DNA of 64,000 nucleotides from Byssothecium circinans (taxonomy: Eukaryota > Ascomycota > Dothideomycetes > Pleosporales > Massarinaceae): assembly GCA_010015675.1 (NCBI GenBank), contig ML977008.1, positions 68,706 through 132,705 of the forward strand. Reading direction: 5' to 3'. The notes beneath the pieces were generated by a model. The model worked only from the letters and a program-made list of their open reading frames with translations, did no database searches and had not been told where the DNA came from. Below are positions 1 to 13,530 of this stretch, piece by piece (position 1 is the first letter of the stretch; every line of letters begins with the position of its first letter). Made by a program: the position numbers and the translations under genes.

Positions 1-244
1 TTCGTTTTACGACGTCGTCCTTCAGAAATACTACACAGAGGACATGCTACCGTAAAATCAAGCCTTGTGTAGGTGGTAAGACTAGACTAACTTTTATTAA
101 ACTTACGTTTAGGTCCCGTAAGTCTTATTAGATGAATAGAATAACTAACTAGTCTAGTCTAATAACTAGGAGGCCTTTAGATAGTCTTTTACCTAACTAT
201 CATTTATTAGTTAGACTGTTAATACACTATACAACACCATTAAC

Positions 245-562
245 CTAGAATACCTTTGGTTGATTCAAGCCTATATGAATAGTACGCTTACTCCTACTCT
301 TAAGCTACTTACTACGCAGCCTTTTACCTACCTTCCTGGCTATACTATTAATCTAGAATATCTTCAACTAGCTTAAATCTATACGAGCAATACTCTTACT
401 CTTAAGCTACTCGCTGCACAGCCTCTTACCTACCTTCCTAGCTATACCATTAATCTAGAATATCTTTAACTAGCTTAACTCTATACGAGTAATACTCCTA
501 CTTTTAAGCTACTTGCTGCGTAGCCTCTTACCTACCTTCCTAACTATACCGTTAATCTAGAA
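245..562 (+). repeat. 102-bp tandem repeat, about three units
   Basis: Three consecutive units each begin near CTAGAA (about 245, 353, 455) and end at 557; the last two intervals are exactly 102 bp, the first about 108. Each contains the segment reading LKLLAAQPLTYLP or a variant. Because 102 is a multiple of three and one frame is largely open, the array probably was a coding repeat of 34 residues. Confidence 0.7.
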
Positions 563-866
563 CACTATGCAGCGACTCTAGATTTTACGTTAACTGCTTC
601 TTTCACTCTAATCCTAGAACCTATTGAACCTGCTTTGGCTCGGTTTTACCTAAAAATAGCACGAGTATTTGATTCTAAACTGCCGTGTTTCAGCCCCCTT
701 TTACGAGTTACTAGGGAGCATTCCTCTCATTCTGCTAGGCCTTCTCATTGTGTTGGGTGTTAGGCTATCAAGAGAAAGGTATTTGCCCCGCCAAATGAGG
801 TGCTAACTGGAAGACTAATATCTACTCAGTGCGATAAAACAGAAGGAGGATATCGTTATAAATGAT
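245..866 (+). pseudogene. degraded protein with 34-residue repeats, family unknown
   Basis: One plus-strand frame runs through the 102-bp repeats and on to about 866, interrupted only by TAA/TAG codons that could be mutated glutamine codons. After the repeats it reads FYLKIARVFDSKLPCF and later a cysteine-containing stretch, HCVGC followed by a basic patch and another QC. That could be a zinc-binding segment, but no family is recognised. The true start and end are not visible, and the frame may begin upstream of the first repeat. Confidence 0.4.
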
Positions 867-2229
867 GCATCTAACGTAGACTTCCTATGTAGATGTGTTT
901 TCTAGAGTGGTTTACATAGCATAAACTATTTGAAAAATGTACGCTTCTACTTTAGTTACCCTGTGGGAATGCTAACGTCTTTAAGGGGAAAATGAATTAT
1001 ATAAAATTTTATTTACTACTATATTAGGCCTAATAGGTCTAAGGACTACTGCTAGACTACAGCAATATCTTAATAGTCTTTACCTTGATATTGAATGCTC
1101 TTTATTCCCCGCAAACTATTCAAACTAGGTTTCTGTCCTCTGGCAAAACTAGTCTGGCTAGCATTAGATAAGAATAACGGCCTATTGCTTAAGCAACGCC
1201 CTAGTTGATATATCAACTTACGTTTAGGGCTGCGTTGAAGCGTCCCTTAGGGAGGCGTGCACTTTCTAGAATCTAATATCATTCTTCTTCTAGGCAGCAG
1301 CAGCATTATACAAAGATGTAAGCGATCTTCCTAGTCTACAAATGATAAGCTAATTTATAAAGGTCTTAATTATAAGGCGATGCTTAGAGCTCTATACTAC
1401 TCTCTATATTATAAGATAAATATAGCAATTTACTGGTGATGAAACTCTAGGGATGCCTACTATTAAAGAGAGATCCTCTGCATAGTACGGTATTAAACCT
1501 GTACCCCGCATAATCTAGAATCAAATAGGCCACCTGCTAGAGTTAAAAATGATCGTACTCAACAAGGATATCTTAAGGGACCTGCAAGCTATAATAGAGA
1601 GGAAACGTTAAAAGGAATAGCTAATTATAACTATAGCATTAACTATCCTCCTACATACTCGTGAGCTAGACATTGGCAGAAACCTATTTTAGAGCTGCTA
1701 TGCAGATTTGGTTTAAAACCCCCCTTTCTTTAGCCGTCATTAGTCTAACTGTTCAAGGTTAGTTTCTAGATACATCCGTCGAAGCCTAAGACGCTTATTA
1801 AGGAAGCTACTATCTCTTGCAACTCCCTTCTATCGCATTTTCACTGTTCGATAGGGTTAAAACCTCTAGAAATAGAATAGGACCTACAGGAATCAAAGGA
1901 GATAGTAGATAATAACTAGAGAGTCCTACTACTTATAAAGTAGCTTTAAGCATAGGTCACGCGCCTATGTGAGTTACAGAGAATATATATATATTCACTT
2001 CAAGGCACTGACTTAAGTAGGAAATGTTAGCTTGATTGGTTAGGAAGCGAGTGCATTATATAAAGATAGAGATCTGAATAGTGTAGGCTTCACGATAAGT
2101 TCTTTAGTTTTTAATAAGAATAGCTATAAGGTTAAAAGCATTTATTAACGGCACAGCGACCATCACGCTCTCTAGCTAAATATAACAAATCTATTTATCT
2201 TCTTTAGCATGCTGCATAAACCCCTTCAT
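867..2229. other. RIP-degraded stretch, no assignable gene
   Basis: AT-rich, stop-dense sequence. A short plus-strand frame around 1,580-1,850 is protein-like (it includes LLHTRELDIGRNLF and later arginine-rich SRYIRRSLRRLLRK) but is too short and broken to assign. Nothing else is supported here. Confidence 0.5.
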
Positions 2230-3545
2230 AACATTTTTGACAAGTCCGTAGACCTCTGCCACGGATCCATCTCTATTTACTTATAAATTAATTAGTAGAT
2301 ATCTATACGCCTCTACTATAATCCTCACCCAGCTAAAGTATCCATCTATTACTAGATAATTCTAGACTTCTGCATTCTGAACTAGGATATCCTAAGTTCT
2401 CCTTTAAAGATCTGACGCACCATCTATTTTATTTAAACGCTATTCTTGACTACGTTAGAGCAGCTCCTCTAGGGAGCAACTTAGAAGTAGAGTATAGTTT
2501 ATCTTCTAGACCTACTAGCGTAAGTGGAGTTAGGTCTAAGTAGCTTAATACTAACCTTTTCTTGAAACTTAATAAGATGCTTTATGTTTTTTAGAAACTT
2601 ATAAACTAGACTCTAGCTCTTCCTTTCCCTTACTCCTTTGTTGATTTTCGCCTCTAGTAAGTTAATCGCTAGCTAGACTAGCACCTGTACGTCTTCCTTA
2701 ATGCAGCGTCTTATAAATATCGCATGGGGATACGTTAGGTTATTAGCCTTCTCGTGCAGCAACTCGTCTAAGTCTATGTTCTGGAAGCCAAACTCCTCTA
2801 ATAGAAGAGCGCATTATGTCCTTTTGCTAGCTCTAGGACCGCCTATACTATAGTTATTATCCCTTTATTCTTAGGGCTATAGGGTGGTTATACCAATGAC
2901 AAAGATAACATAAGTTTACTAACTTTACTTTGCGAAATAGGCTTCTCGCTCTTGCTGCAACAGCTCTATCCAACGTTTCCCTTTAAAAGAGCTAACTTTA
3001 GAAGATAGTCCTTAGAATTCTTTAAGGTCCCTCTTACTAAACGTCATTTGCTCATATTCATGTACCTAGATTAAACACTCAAACTTATCCATCTCTCGCA
3101 TAAATTGAGCCTTAGGGGTCTTGCATTCCTCGTACTCCACCTACGCGTCCCTAATCTTCTTACCTGCAGCTAGGTTGGGGGTAGCTAGCAGGCTTTTGAT
3201 ATATAGGATACCAAAGTCTTCTAGTTTATGCTTATATTCTAGCGGATGTCAACGTTTAGTAACTTCGTAAGAAGCCTTACACTTTACCCTTAGTAACTCT
3301 AGCAAATGTAGGTATGTCTCTAACCATTGATTCAGCCATGTCGTGGTACAGGGCTAGGAATATACACCTTTCTATATTTGTATTATCTAGTGCGAACATA
3401 CCTATCAATGATAACTAGTACATGTAAGCGGTAATACTCTCTAGGTGTTTGATTATTCTTAACCAGCCCATTCGTGGCAGGCGCTTGAGGGACCCTATCA
3501 GATACAGAAAGGGGAGTAGTGAATTGTCTAAGTTAGCGAGATTAC
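2230..3545 (-). pseudogene. HD-domain/adenylate-kinase fusion, RIP-degraded
   Basis: Read on the minus strand, the N-terminal part contains LKRLPRMGWLR followed by an HD phosphohydrolase segment with ALYHDMAE (3,331-3,350), the HDxAE metal-binding signature of HDDC2/YfbR-type nucleotidases. After a frame jump near 3,245, which may be an intron or an indel, it continues through a helical linker (KFECLI, RWIELLQQEREAYF). It then enters a nucleotide-kinase P-loop region at about 2,811-2,843 that reads GGPRASKRT, stop, C. This fits an adenylate-kinase GGPGAGKGTQC motif after C-to-T damage. The following EEFGFQNIDLDELL and INLLEAKIN match the NMP-binding region of adenylate kinases. The far C-terminus (about 2,230-2,400) is poorly readable. 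The HD enzyme would act on nucleotides and the kinase on NMPs, so the fusion is metabolically coherent. Multiple stops make it dead. Confidence 0.75.
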
Positions 3546-4707
3546 TTTCTATAATAACTATGATTAACCTTTTCTTCTAATAAGCTTCTTAATAGGAGAA
3601 GCTAGCTTGGATAGACTTGAGCGATAATAGGTAGAGGTAGCTTTAGTAGAATGGAATAACTAAGTAGGGACTAGAAGATAGTATAGGAGTAGTCAACAAG
3701 ATACTATATCCTATAAAAGTTCTAAAGTATAAGTGCACGCATGAGTAGTATAGATAAAGGGAGGTAGTGCCTAATAAGAAGATTTTACACTACCCTACTA
3801 TAAGTGAGGAAATGTCACGTAGGGGCTTTATAGTTAGAGGCTTTAGGGATAACAAGTTTCGCACTAATAATCTATAACGCATGCTACGTAAGGTACTTCT
3901 ACTAGCTATACTAGCCGCACCGCCACTACTACGATAGTAACGAAGATTTGAGCCTCCCTCCCTCACGCAACAATCATGATGATGACATCTGCTGGTGTGT
4001 TTATCTATGTTTCCGCCTATGTCACTGCCCCCTACTTAGAGCTTGAAAAGGCCTAGTAATTAGGGCGACATAGCTAGTCACTTTCTGTCTTAGCCAGCTA
4101 GCCAACCGCTCTTAAGCTACACACCTGCACCTACGCGCATTTCAGCATCTACGAATGACAAGAAATAGCTAACAATAGGTGAAATCATCAATTAGGGGGC
4201 ACTAGGATAAAGGTTAGATAAAGAGAGGGGGTGAAAGGAAGGCGTGATTATTTAGCTAGCTCTAAGTAGAGTAATAGCAAGAGCAAATGGCCTTTACTAT
4301 TAACTTACCTACTAATAACCTTCTCTCTAAGCCCTCTTTACTATACTCCCCTTACCTTCAAATTTCTGCAACCAAATACGACGTTGAATTGGTCGCCTTG
4401 AATGCGGTACGTATAAACGTCTAGCTAGTGCCATGTTGCTTTAGATTCTGCTGACTATTAACTATGTAGCTTATCCTTTAGGCACTAAATCTAGTAATTT
4501 AAACTCCTGCTTAATGCCTTCCCTCCTAGTTATGCTTACATAATTGCTACTGATACCCCGCTACCCTGCCATCTATAATCTGACGATTTGAGCTCGCAGA
4601 AGCATCCTTAATATACACACAGCTTTATTGCACAGCCCTATTACATGATGGGAGATGTGTAGCACAGCGTCCTAGTAATGTACTAGTTACGCGATGATCT
4701 AGACTAG
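3546..4707. other. RIP-degraded stretch, nothing assignable
   Basis: AT-rich, stop-dense in all frames, with a slightly less damaged patch around 3,900-4,150. No motif or reading frame could be supported. Confidence 0.5.
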
Positions 4708-5040
4708 ATGTGCGTTAATTTCATTAAGGCAGGGGAGACCATTATCTGAGATAAGCTACATGGGGAGAAGTAGAAGGAGGAGAAAGATTTATTTAACAGT
4801 GATAGCGATGATAAGCCTGACAGCTACGCCTAGCTACTCATTCCTAGGGAGCTAGTAAGCTTGTTTTCTATAGCTGCTCTATCTTAAGCTAACTTTAGTT
4901 GCAAGTTTAAGGAAATGAGTGGCTAGCTTCTAGTTATTCCGTCCAATCGCAACGGCAACGATTGCGACGTTAATGAGATTAAAGGTTTTAATAATGAGCC
5001 ACCGATCTATACGCTCTATATCTCTGATATTGAAAAATAA
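4708..5040 (+). pseudogene. small degraded ORF, unknown
   Basis: From ATG at 4,708 one frame of 111 codons runs to TAA at 5,040. Its few internal stops are explicable as mutated Gln, Arg or Trp codons. The readable product is acidic and polar (HGEK...KEEKDLFNSDSDDKPDS), then hydrophobic-mixed (LLIPRELVSLFSIAAL), then Asn-rich (PSNRNGNDCD). No family is recognised. It could be a fragment of a longer gene. Confidence 0.3.
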
Positions 5041-8000
5041 GAGGAAAGAGATGCAGTATTTGTAGTCGTCTATTCATAGATAAGCGCTATAGCTGTTAGC
5101 GTGGCGTAGCTGCTTAGTTAATCAACCTATAGAGATTAGTTATACGTGGAACTTTTAAATATACACGTAAAATAAGACTAACAGATTAATAGCAAGCCTA
5201 ATGAGCCGCATGCTAGCTGCTAATGAGTTGTTCATGGGTCCGTACCATTAAAATGCTGCGTAGCGCTTAAGCTAAGGTCCTGCACCCACTCCTTTTTTCT
5301 CCTCATTAATTAGAATTGTAGGGTTAAAGCGCTTGTATGATTACCTCTAACCATCTGCTACCCCTTTAGGTAGAAGCTATACACAGCTACCTTCCTAAAG
5401 AACATCGCACTGCATGTGTTAGACTCCCTCTACTGCACACCGCACGAGCGACTATTTAGCAAGAAACGTTCATATCCTAGTCAAGGCTTGATAAGCCGCT
5501 GCCAAACTACTCCACTAAACTGAAACTAGCATTGTTGTTAGCTATGGTCGCAACACTAAAACTGCATGAATGTATATTCCTAACCAGCACGTCGTTCTTG
5601 AAACCTAGAACATTACTTTCAACTTATTTAAGACTATCCTATACTTCTAAGGATCGCTAGAACCCACTAATATAGAGACTACCAATGGTAACATAAAGAC
5701 ACTTAACCTCCTAAAATGTCAACAAACTACCGCACTAAGACTGATCTGGCGGATTTAGGGGACCTACTAACACTTAAGGACCTTAATCTTAACATGCTAC
5801 TACTAATAACTTACTATAGTAACTACCGTGCTAGCGTAATATACCTACTACTAGTGACTAGATTAGTGGAACTATGATAACCTTCTACTAGTCCTTTATT
5901 ATTAAGCGGTTAACTGCCACTTCCGTGATAAAGCAACTATATTAGCGAACTATTACAACCCTTATCCTCTATAACTACGTTACGCGAAGGATTAACCGTG
6001 TCTAAGACTATGACACGTTCTAGTCTAATCACCACTAGCCGTTTCTATTACAATGCTTTGTTTGCATCTAACCCTAACGCGAAGTTATTTAGTAGGTATA
6101 TCCTTAAGGTCTTTAGCTCTACTATCTTATAGTCATCTAAACGCTAGAGTTGTATTACTTAAGGACTTGACAAGCTTTCTTAGAGCTGTTGCTATCCGCT
6201 AACCTTAACTGCTTATTATTAATAATAAGCTAGCATTATCTCATCCGTGACTATAGGCTTAATTAATGGTTAAAGCACATAACGTTTACTACTATTTCGT
6301 GCAAGAACGGTACCCTCTTTTACATATTTCCTGCATGCACTTAGTTCTAAGGTCTACGCATAAATATTAAAGCGTGTATTAAAGCCCTAGACTTAGAACG
6401 TGCCCATTATAGGAAAAGCTAGCACGTAGTAGCCTTTTACAATTATATCCTAAAAATACTATCCTATATAATAAAATATAAATAATAATTGCTTTTTAAT
6501 GATGCCCATGTCTCTTAGGGTTATAAATCTCACAATCTCGCAAAGATGAGGCGACTATTAACCTTCGTAACGAATACATAAGATGCGCTATGGATTAATA
6601 GGCGCTGTTTACACTAGGTTAGGGCGCTAATTTAAGCCTAGACTAGATTGAACAGCTAGAGACTAGAATAATATATAGAGTAGCAGTGTTACTTAGCATT
6701 AAGGAAGATGAACCATCGGTTAGATGTTTTACAATTAGAGGTTATTAGTCTGTAGCAAGCATGCGATAGACCTAGACAAGGTAGCAACACCCCATATCAA
6801 TTAATCATGTAAGCGGTCATTTCAGCGCTCTAGAGTTTGACCCTTGCTCTTATTTAAGGGGGGATTATATCTAGATGTCTTTCAAGTTTATAGACTACGG
6901 CCATTAATCTACTAAGGCTATTATCCGTACTCTATAATCTTACTTGCTACGCTAATTCAGAATCTCTACTATAGGTAAACTAGTATGTATTTGACGTATC
7001 TACACCACACTAGCCTAATTGATTATAGCTACCTTCGCTAGTTAGTGACTAGTTTAGGGCTAGTAAACCATAAGAGCTTAACGTTTCCTAATTACATAAA
7101 ATGCTTAAATCTCTTAAGGAGTGTAGGTGGCATGAGCATTTCGCTAGAAGTATCATAGTTTTATTTCTAACTAACATTTAGCGCTCGACAAACCTTATTC
7201 TTAGTTGTTGGGGTGTGGTATCCACTCATAGTTGAATATTACGAAGGCAGAATTATATATATTTTTTAAAGGTGTCAAGATTACTAGTGACTTTGATTAT
7301 TCTATGCTAAGGTGAAAGAGTTGCGTGCACGCTGATTAGTGCTTAGACTTTCATGAATTAGGCGTAACTTAACTGTCTTATCAAGCGCTAGCCGTACAGG
7401 CGTGCGCTTAGGCCGCGTGGCTGATGTGTCGTTATACTATACTACGCTTGCGTTCGCACACCTCTAGGTTAGTGTTACCCTTACCCTTAAAACGTAAGGA
7501 AGGCAAATAAGAAATCACCACTGATGAAGCTATGCGGGAAGAAGAATGTTCTACTCATATGGAGTTATTGTGATTATGAACTTTCTTAAGATATATCTCT
7601 CCTTATTATGTTAGCAGTAGAGCGGAAACGGTAGAGTAAGCAGTTAAGAATAAGAGCTAAGATTAATTGCTACGTAAAATGCAAAATTAAGCTTATGATG
7701 TTGAACTAAGGCTATCTTTATAGTTAAAGAATCTTTTTAACTACAGTTGCCTCTTTACATTAAGCCGCGTAAATTATAGTTCGCCTACCTTAAACATGCC
7801 TTAACATCTGCCACCCTTATCGATTCTGATTAGATGCGAGGATAAGGCGGTAAACATCTTCCCCCCTAAGGATGATTAAACGCTTTTAGACTTCCTGCAA
7901 AATCTTGACATTACCTGAAGGGCTCTATTAGGCCGTTAAAGCTAAACGCGAGATAATCCCCCCTAGTCATGCTCCCTAGTAGTAAAGTCAGCTTGCATGC

Positions 8001-8394
8001 CAATATTTAGCTAGACGAAAATAGGTAAGTAAAGTAGCTATAATTTTATAGCATGCCTATGACTTCTACCTGCCGTGTCTAGTTATGTTAATAAGGTCTA
8101 GCCGCGACTACCTATACCTTTTTAAAAAGGATTCTTAAGGTCTTTAGAGGGCTAATTCTGCTCTACTATTAGGCTCAGCACGTATGTTCGCGAACGGTGA
8201 AATGGTCATGTAGAATATATTATATAGTATAAGTAATAGAGAGCAAAAGAATATTAGCGTATTCTTAGGCTATATATCCGCCCGTAATAGGAGCCCTTAT
8301 ACGTAGAGCACCTAAGCTTTTACGTGCTACTCTCTTTCTTTGCCTTTTGTTTACATTCTTCCTTTTATAATAAGCGTGAGGTTCATGTATTACA
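5041..8394. other. RIP-degraded stretch, nothing assignable
   Basis: About 3.3 kb of AT-rich, stop-dense sequence. Both strands were scanned by eye around 5,500-6,450 and 7,600-8,150 and no conserved motif could be supported. Confidence 0.45.
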
Positions 8395-8680
8395 GAAAAT
8401 AGACTTTTACCTCCACTCATATTCTTCTAGCATCTTGAACTCTTTAATTTCCTTGGTATAGTCGTAAAGTTCCGCTTTAGTAGTCTACGTTCAATTCTAT
8501 TTAACCTAAAATTCTTTACCATAACTCTTATCATCAACTAAACATAATGATTTTACCTAGCTTAGGAGCAGCTAGCTAAAGAAGTCTTTATAAAGGTCCT
8601 TCACTAATATCTGTAAAGGCTTCCATTCGACTAGATATTTATTCTGCCCATCAACGTTCCTGTAGCGGTGAATACGGGAT
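8395..8680 (-). pseudogene. degraded coding remnant, unknown
   Basis: On the minus strand one frame reads YRNVDGQNKYLVEWKP, then, after RIP-type stops, LVDDKSYGKEF and a charged helical end EIKEFKMLEEYEW. The first motif resembles the beta-strand core of chromodomain-like folds (a short basic strand plus YLVxW), but this is only a visual impression. Start and end are unknown. Confidence 0.3.
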
Positions 8681-10011
8681 ATAGGCTAATCATGATGTTC
8701 CTATGATGTAGGCTAGGCGTCGTTAGTACTAATGTTAGAAGCATGGTAAGCCTCTAGACGTAAAGTAGTAGAGGAAGGTTAAGAATTTGCTAGTATAGCA
8801 CTGTTTATAGATGGAAGTTTTAGGAAAGGGGGTCCATAGGAAAAATCAAATCATTATATATTCTCTATCTAAGCGCCGGTGGCAGAGTAAAAGCTAAGCT
8901 CAAAACCTTCTTATAAATATAGTTCTAACTTTTGGAATGCAAAGTAGACTCTACGAGAAATACTTTTCGCCTGTTATTCTCTTTACTAACATACTACGAA
9001 AATTTAGCCTAGACTAGAAGTGCATCGCTAGGAGAGATAGTTTATAAGACCTTAAAGATTCTCTCCAACTCGCATCTAAAGGAAGTTGCGTACTCGCGGA
9101 GCATAGTAGAGTAGTAGATATGGTAGAAACTAGAGTTACGTTGAAATTGCATTCCTAGTAAACTAATAAGCAACGAATTAGAGCGTAGGTACTAAAATAA
9201 CGTAACTCTAGTTCCACCCATGCGTGTAAGTAGGGCGAGTGAAAAGGGAGACTACTATTGACTATATTAAGTCTAGGAGCCCAGCGTTCACAGAGTACGC
9301 TTCGTGGTTACCTTTAGATTAGCAGGCGCGCGTTAAAGAGATATTGATAGTGCTAGGGGAGTTCATGGTTAATTATCCTACTTAGAGGAGAAGGGCGCAT
9401 AGGCGAGTAAGGAGAAATAGTACGGTAAGCCTAATAGTGATCTTAGTATCTTATTCTTCTATGATATTGCTATTACTATTATCTATAGAGCGGCCTTAGG
9501 ACTAGGTATTACGGAGGCGTTATTAGTTAATTTTAATTCTTGCTATCTCTTAGGTTACTATGTTTCTACTTTCATTAAGCTTGGAGGTGTTAGAGTTAAG
9601 GATATAGACTAAGTGCCCACTGCGAAGGAAGTAACAGAAGAGTCCACGGTATATTCCTCGCGCACCGCCTAATAAGTATCTTGAGAGGTTAGGAGCTAAT
9701 GTTGTAGAAGAGAGGATAATAAGTGTAGAAAAAGATAGGATTAACATTAGAATCAGGCTAATCTATATATTACGTAAGGTACGTACAGTCGTTCTTTTTC
9801 CTTTATAAAGAATAATAAGATATCTTAGGACAAGTCTTTACCATATAAACGTAGCGGATGGTAAACTAAACTTAGTTATAACTAAGCACTTCCCTAGAAG
9901 ACGCAGGAAACTCTTATCAGATACCTAAACTATACTTGACTAAGTTACAAATCTACTAATATATAGCATGAGCTTAGGCAATCATTCTCCTACTATTAAG
10001 CTAAGAATTTC

Positions 10012-10255
10012 CTTACTCTTCAGGCCTATAATGAATTCAAGAGAAGCACGCATATTATTGACAAATATGGGATTAAACGCAAAGAGGCGGACAATAGAGG
10101 GTTAAGGCCAGTCTATCGCAAGTTAAAGCCTTGGTATCTCTAGAAAATTGCTAGCATGTCACATATTTCTACCGCGAAATGAAAAAGATTACTAATAACG
10201 CTAGAATACTGACAGCCATGCTATCTATCATATTAAGGTGAAACTAAGAATTGTA
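10012..10255 (+). pseudogene. degraded coding remnant, unknown
   Basis: A plus-strand frame reads LQAYNEFKRSTHIIDKYG, a basic segment, then LRPVYRKLKPWYL and KRLLITLEY, with stops of RIP type only. It appears to be an internal piece of a former gene. No family is recognised. Confidence 0.3.
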
Positions 10256-10996
10256 ATATTATCCTAAATAACTAGTTCTACTAGATTTTTAGAACTAACG
10301 TGTCGACTAAACCCCCGCCTATTAATAGTAGCATCGCAGCGCCTAAATTTAACTATATAACTTATAATCCTATCTAGTACGTAAGTATCATAAACTCTCT
10401 ATCAGTACTACTACACTAGGTTCAAGTGTATACTAAGTCTAGTCACTAGTAGATGAAAGCCTAGATACTCAAGATTACCTTATTAGATAATGCTAGCTTT
10501 CTCCTAATTTAACTAATCCTAGTTACACTCGTGTGCTTACTACCCTCCTACTGGTTCTAACTAGTGACCTAAACATCCACGCTCAGATGCTATACGCTTA
10601 TAGGATGTTCATTTTTATTCTTAGTTATGTCACTGTCGGAGGTAACAAGCTAGCTTAGGATGCGGTGCTTCATCTATAGGGTGATAGCTTTAGAGATAGG
10701 GCGCTACTTCTAGTCTAATGATCTATTAATCTAACATAATTAAGGATGATTATATTTAAAGGTAATGAGCTAGGCTGGAATGCAGTACGTTATCTATAGC
10801 ATAATAGTGTTTTCTAGTAGAGTTGTTAAGAGTATGTAGGAATTAATCTATAAAAGCCTAGATCCTTACGGCGTAGCGAAGGGTTCTAAGTTAACATTCA
10901 ACCTTAGCACCCCCTTTTCACTAGCTTAGTAACTCTAGATGGCATCCCAGCGTAGGAGCTATTAAAGTTAAAGAGGAAATCTTTTAATATATTTAG

Positions 10997-11345
10997 GTGT
11001 TAGGCGGTTTTGTACCTATCTTTCACTTTGTCTAGATAGGTGATAAGCATGACCTTGCGGTAGGCCTTCTAAACCCCTCCAAGAATGCTCTAGTAAGGCT
11101 GGTGTCATAGTTTATACGGGTTAAGGCTAAGGAGATCAAAGATGTCTACATCTTTAAGATAAGTAGAGGTTACCCTAACTATCTTTAAAATAGGGATCAA
11201 ATGCAGAGCATTGAGATGACACAGTTATGGCGGATAAATGGAGGTAGAGAGAGGTATACAAAGTACCATCACGTGGACTAAATACGGGCAAGAGGTAGCA
11301 GTTAGTCTAGCCTAGTAAGAGTATATTAGAGTAAAGTATATAAAG
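10997..11345 (+). pseudogene. degraded coding remnant, unknown
   Basis: One plus-strand frame, interrupted only by TAG/TAA that could be former Gln codons, reads VLGGFVPIFHFV, IGDKHDLAVGLLNPSKNALV, IKDVYIFKISRGYPNYL and MTQLWRINGGRERYTKYHH. The composition is that of a globular protein. I do not recognise the family. Borders are uncertain because the sequence fades into unreadable frames on both sides. Confidence 0.4.
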
Positions 11346-13530
11346 AAGAACGCTTTAAAGATACACTTTCTTATACCTATTAATAGAGACTACTAACTAG
11401 GCTCCACAGTAGGTTTCAGTGAGAGCGCTGCATGAATGTGACCTGCGTACGGTAGAGTTGAACTAGATGGTTCAGTCATTCATAGCTACTAGATAGAGTT
11501 AGCCTTAGAGGTTACATAATAAAGACCCTTTATCTATAACCACCTGCCCTATCTACTAGTAGCTAAGCCCTATTCAGATAATAGTACGCATCGCCGTAGG
11601 CTCTAGAAGCTAAGGCTAATCTTGACATTAAGCCGTAAGATAAGGCGTGGACGGGTAGACGGGCAGGCAGTATCTAGGAATAAGTAAAAAAGGAGAGGTT
11701 GATACTTTAGTACCATTTTCTTGCATAGTTATAGACGCGTGATAAGGAAGACGGGCTTTAATATGTATCTATTTTTAGTTTACTACCTTGAAGTAGCGCG
11801 GCGACTCTAGTCCTTATAGCGGGGCCTACGTTAAACCCCCTACTAGACGGGATATATGTTAAATAAAAACGTTGAATAATAGCTATGATAGGATAGAGCA
11901 TACATCTAATTAGGAAATAAATCTCTACTCTCTAGACTCTATATCGCCTATATCAGCGCGCCGAGTGGCCTGACGAGCTCAAATTTGATCGACAAATCAG
12001 CGCGTAATAATGCCGTAGCAAAAGATAAGAGTACATACTAGCTAAGTGCATATACAGGCCTGCCTAGTTAGCTTATGTAATACAGAGGGGGGAGACATAC
12101 AAGAAAGGTGCTATAGTAAAGGCGGTTGCCTAGCGGAAGCCCTATCTACTTAAGAACATTTCAAAGAGGCTTTGCATAGATGTCTAGTCCCGTCCTAGCC
12201 TCTTGAAGTTTAAGAAACTGCGCTTAATGTTACGCATTATAATGGCATAGATACACCACGTTAAGTTACTCGCTATCTATGAATCTCTAGGACCCTATAA
12301 GTGTGCTTTGTAAGGCGCTTAAACTAGTGCTAGCGCACTTTCTAAGAGCGAGGCTAACGCGGCTTAAGACGCTTGCGTGATTAGTAGTTAAAAGTGGGCT
12401 TATTAAGTAAGGTATTAGTGTTATCCTACACTATCTTGTTAGTGTCGCCTAGTGAGGTAATAGTCTCCTAGCCTTAGACTTATAGGCTGTATCCGCTAAA
12501 GTTTTAGACGCCTCTCTATATTCTGCATTTGCCATCGCATTTACTTATATGATTGCTAAGTCCTTGTACTCCTTCACTAGCTCTATTAAGTTCATGTACC
12601 ACGTGGCCCCCCTAGCAGAAAGTGTCAGCGTTGCTAGTTATATTGAATTTATTCATCTAAGTTATGTGATACTAGGGTTGCCCACTTAGATCTGCTAGCT
12701 GCGTAGGGTGCATCGCGTATATTTTTAGCGTGCTAGTGCTGCTATAGTACGTCAACCTAAGCGTGTACGCGTTGCTATCATACGTAGGTTCATCTTACCT
12801 ATAGAAGCTTTCCTATCTAGCCCTTTTAGTTCTATAAAGTGATTTAAGAGTAGTGGCCTTAACGTAGTAGTGCATAGGATAATATATAGCATAAGGTCCC
12901 GCATAGGTAGGCTAAGTTCTATAGGGGGAGAGCCGTAATAGTAGTCTAGCTCTGCGTTTAAAATGCTACTAAGAAATGAATTAGTAGGATTCTGCACAGT
13001 ATTAACATAACTTACTCCTCTAGTATCGCGAAGGTTTGGACTACCGTAGCGAGCAAAGCGCTTGCGCGATAATAGAGTGGTTGAGAGAGATTATCCTAGA
13101 ACTTAAGAGGTGTCCTACTACGTTGCGAACGTTTTTAGCGTTTAAAAGGGGGTTGAAAAGTATTAGTCAATGGCGTAAGCTTAAGTGTCCATCTTCGTTT
13201 TCAACTTTAAGGTTCTAATTCCTCTCTAGGAGGCATAACTATTTACGACGAACTCAAGGCAGAGGCGCATATATGTGTGCTTCATGTGTGGTAAGTGCCG
13301 GCTCTAGGAAGGCAAGGAACAGGGAAACTAAGGCTAGGGGCGCTTAGTAGCTTTGAGTTATTAATCCTTGCACTACTAAATAATATACTAACGCGCTTCT
13401 AATCCCCTTCCTACATCCTCTCTCCGCGTGTAAGCGCTGGCTAGCATATAGAGGAGAGTGGCACCTAGACAGTTAAGTCCTAGCACTTAGCATGGTCTCT
13501 ATGCACGCTGTAGTCTTTTTCCCTTACGAC
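11346..13530. other. RIP-degraded stretch, nothing assignable
   Basis: Stop-dense AT-rich sequence. Short open frames occur at 12,752-12,997 (minus) and 13,036-13,218 (plus), but neither shows a motif or extends under a RIP reading, so they are not called. An 8-9-bp direct repeat (ATCAGCGCG) lies near 11,952 and 11,996 without further structure. Confidence 0.45.
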
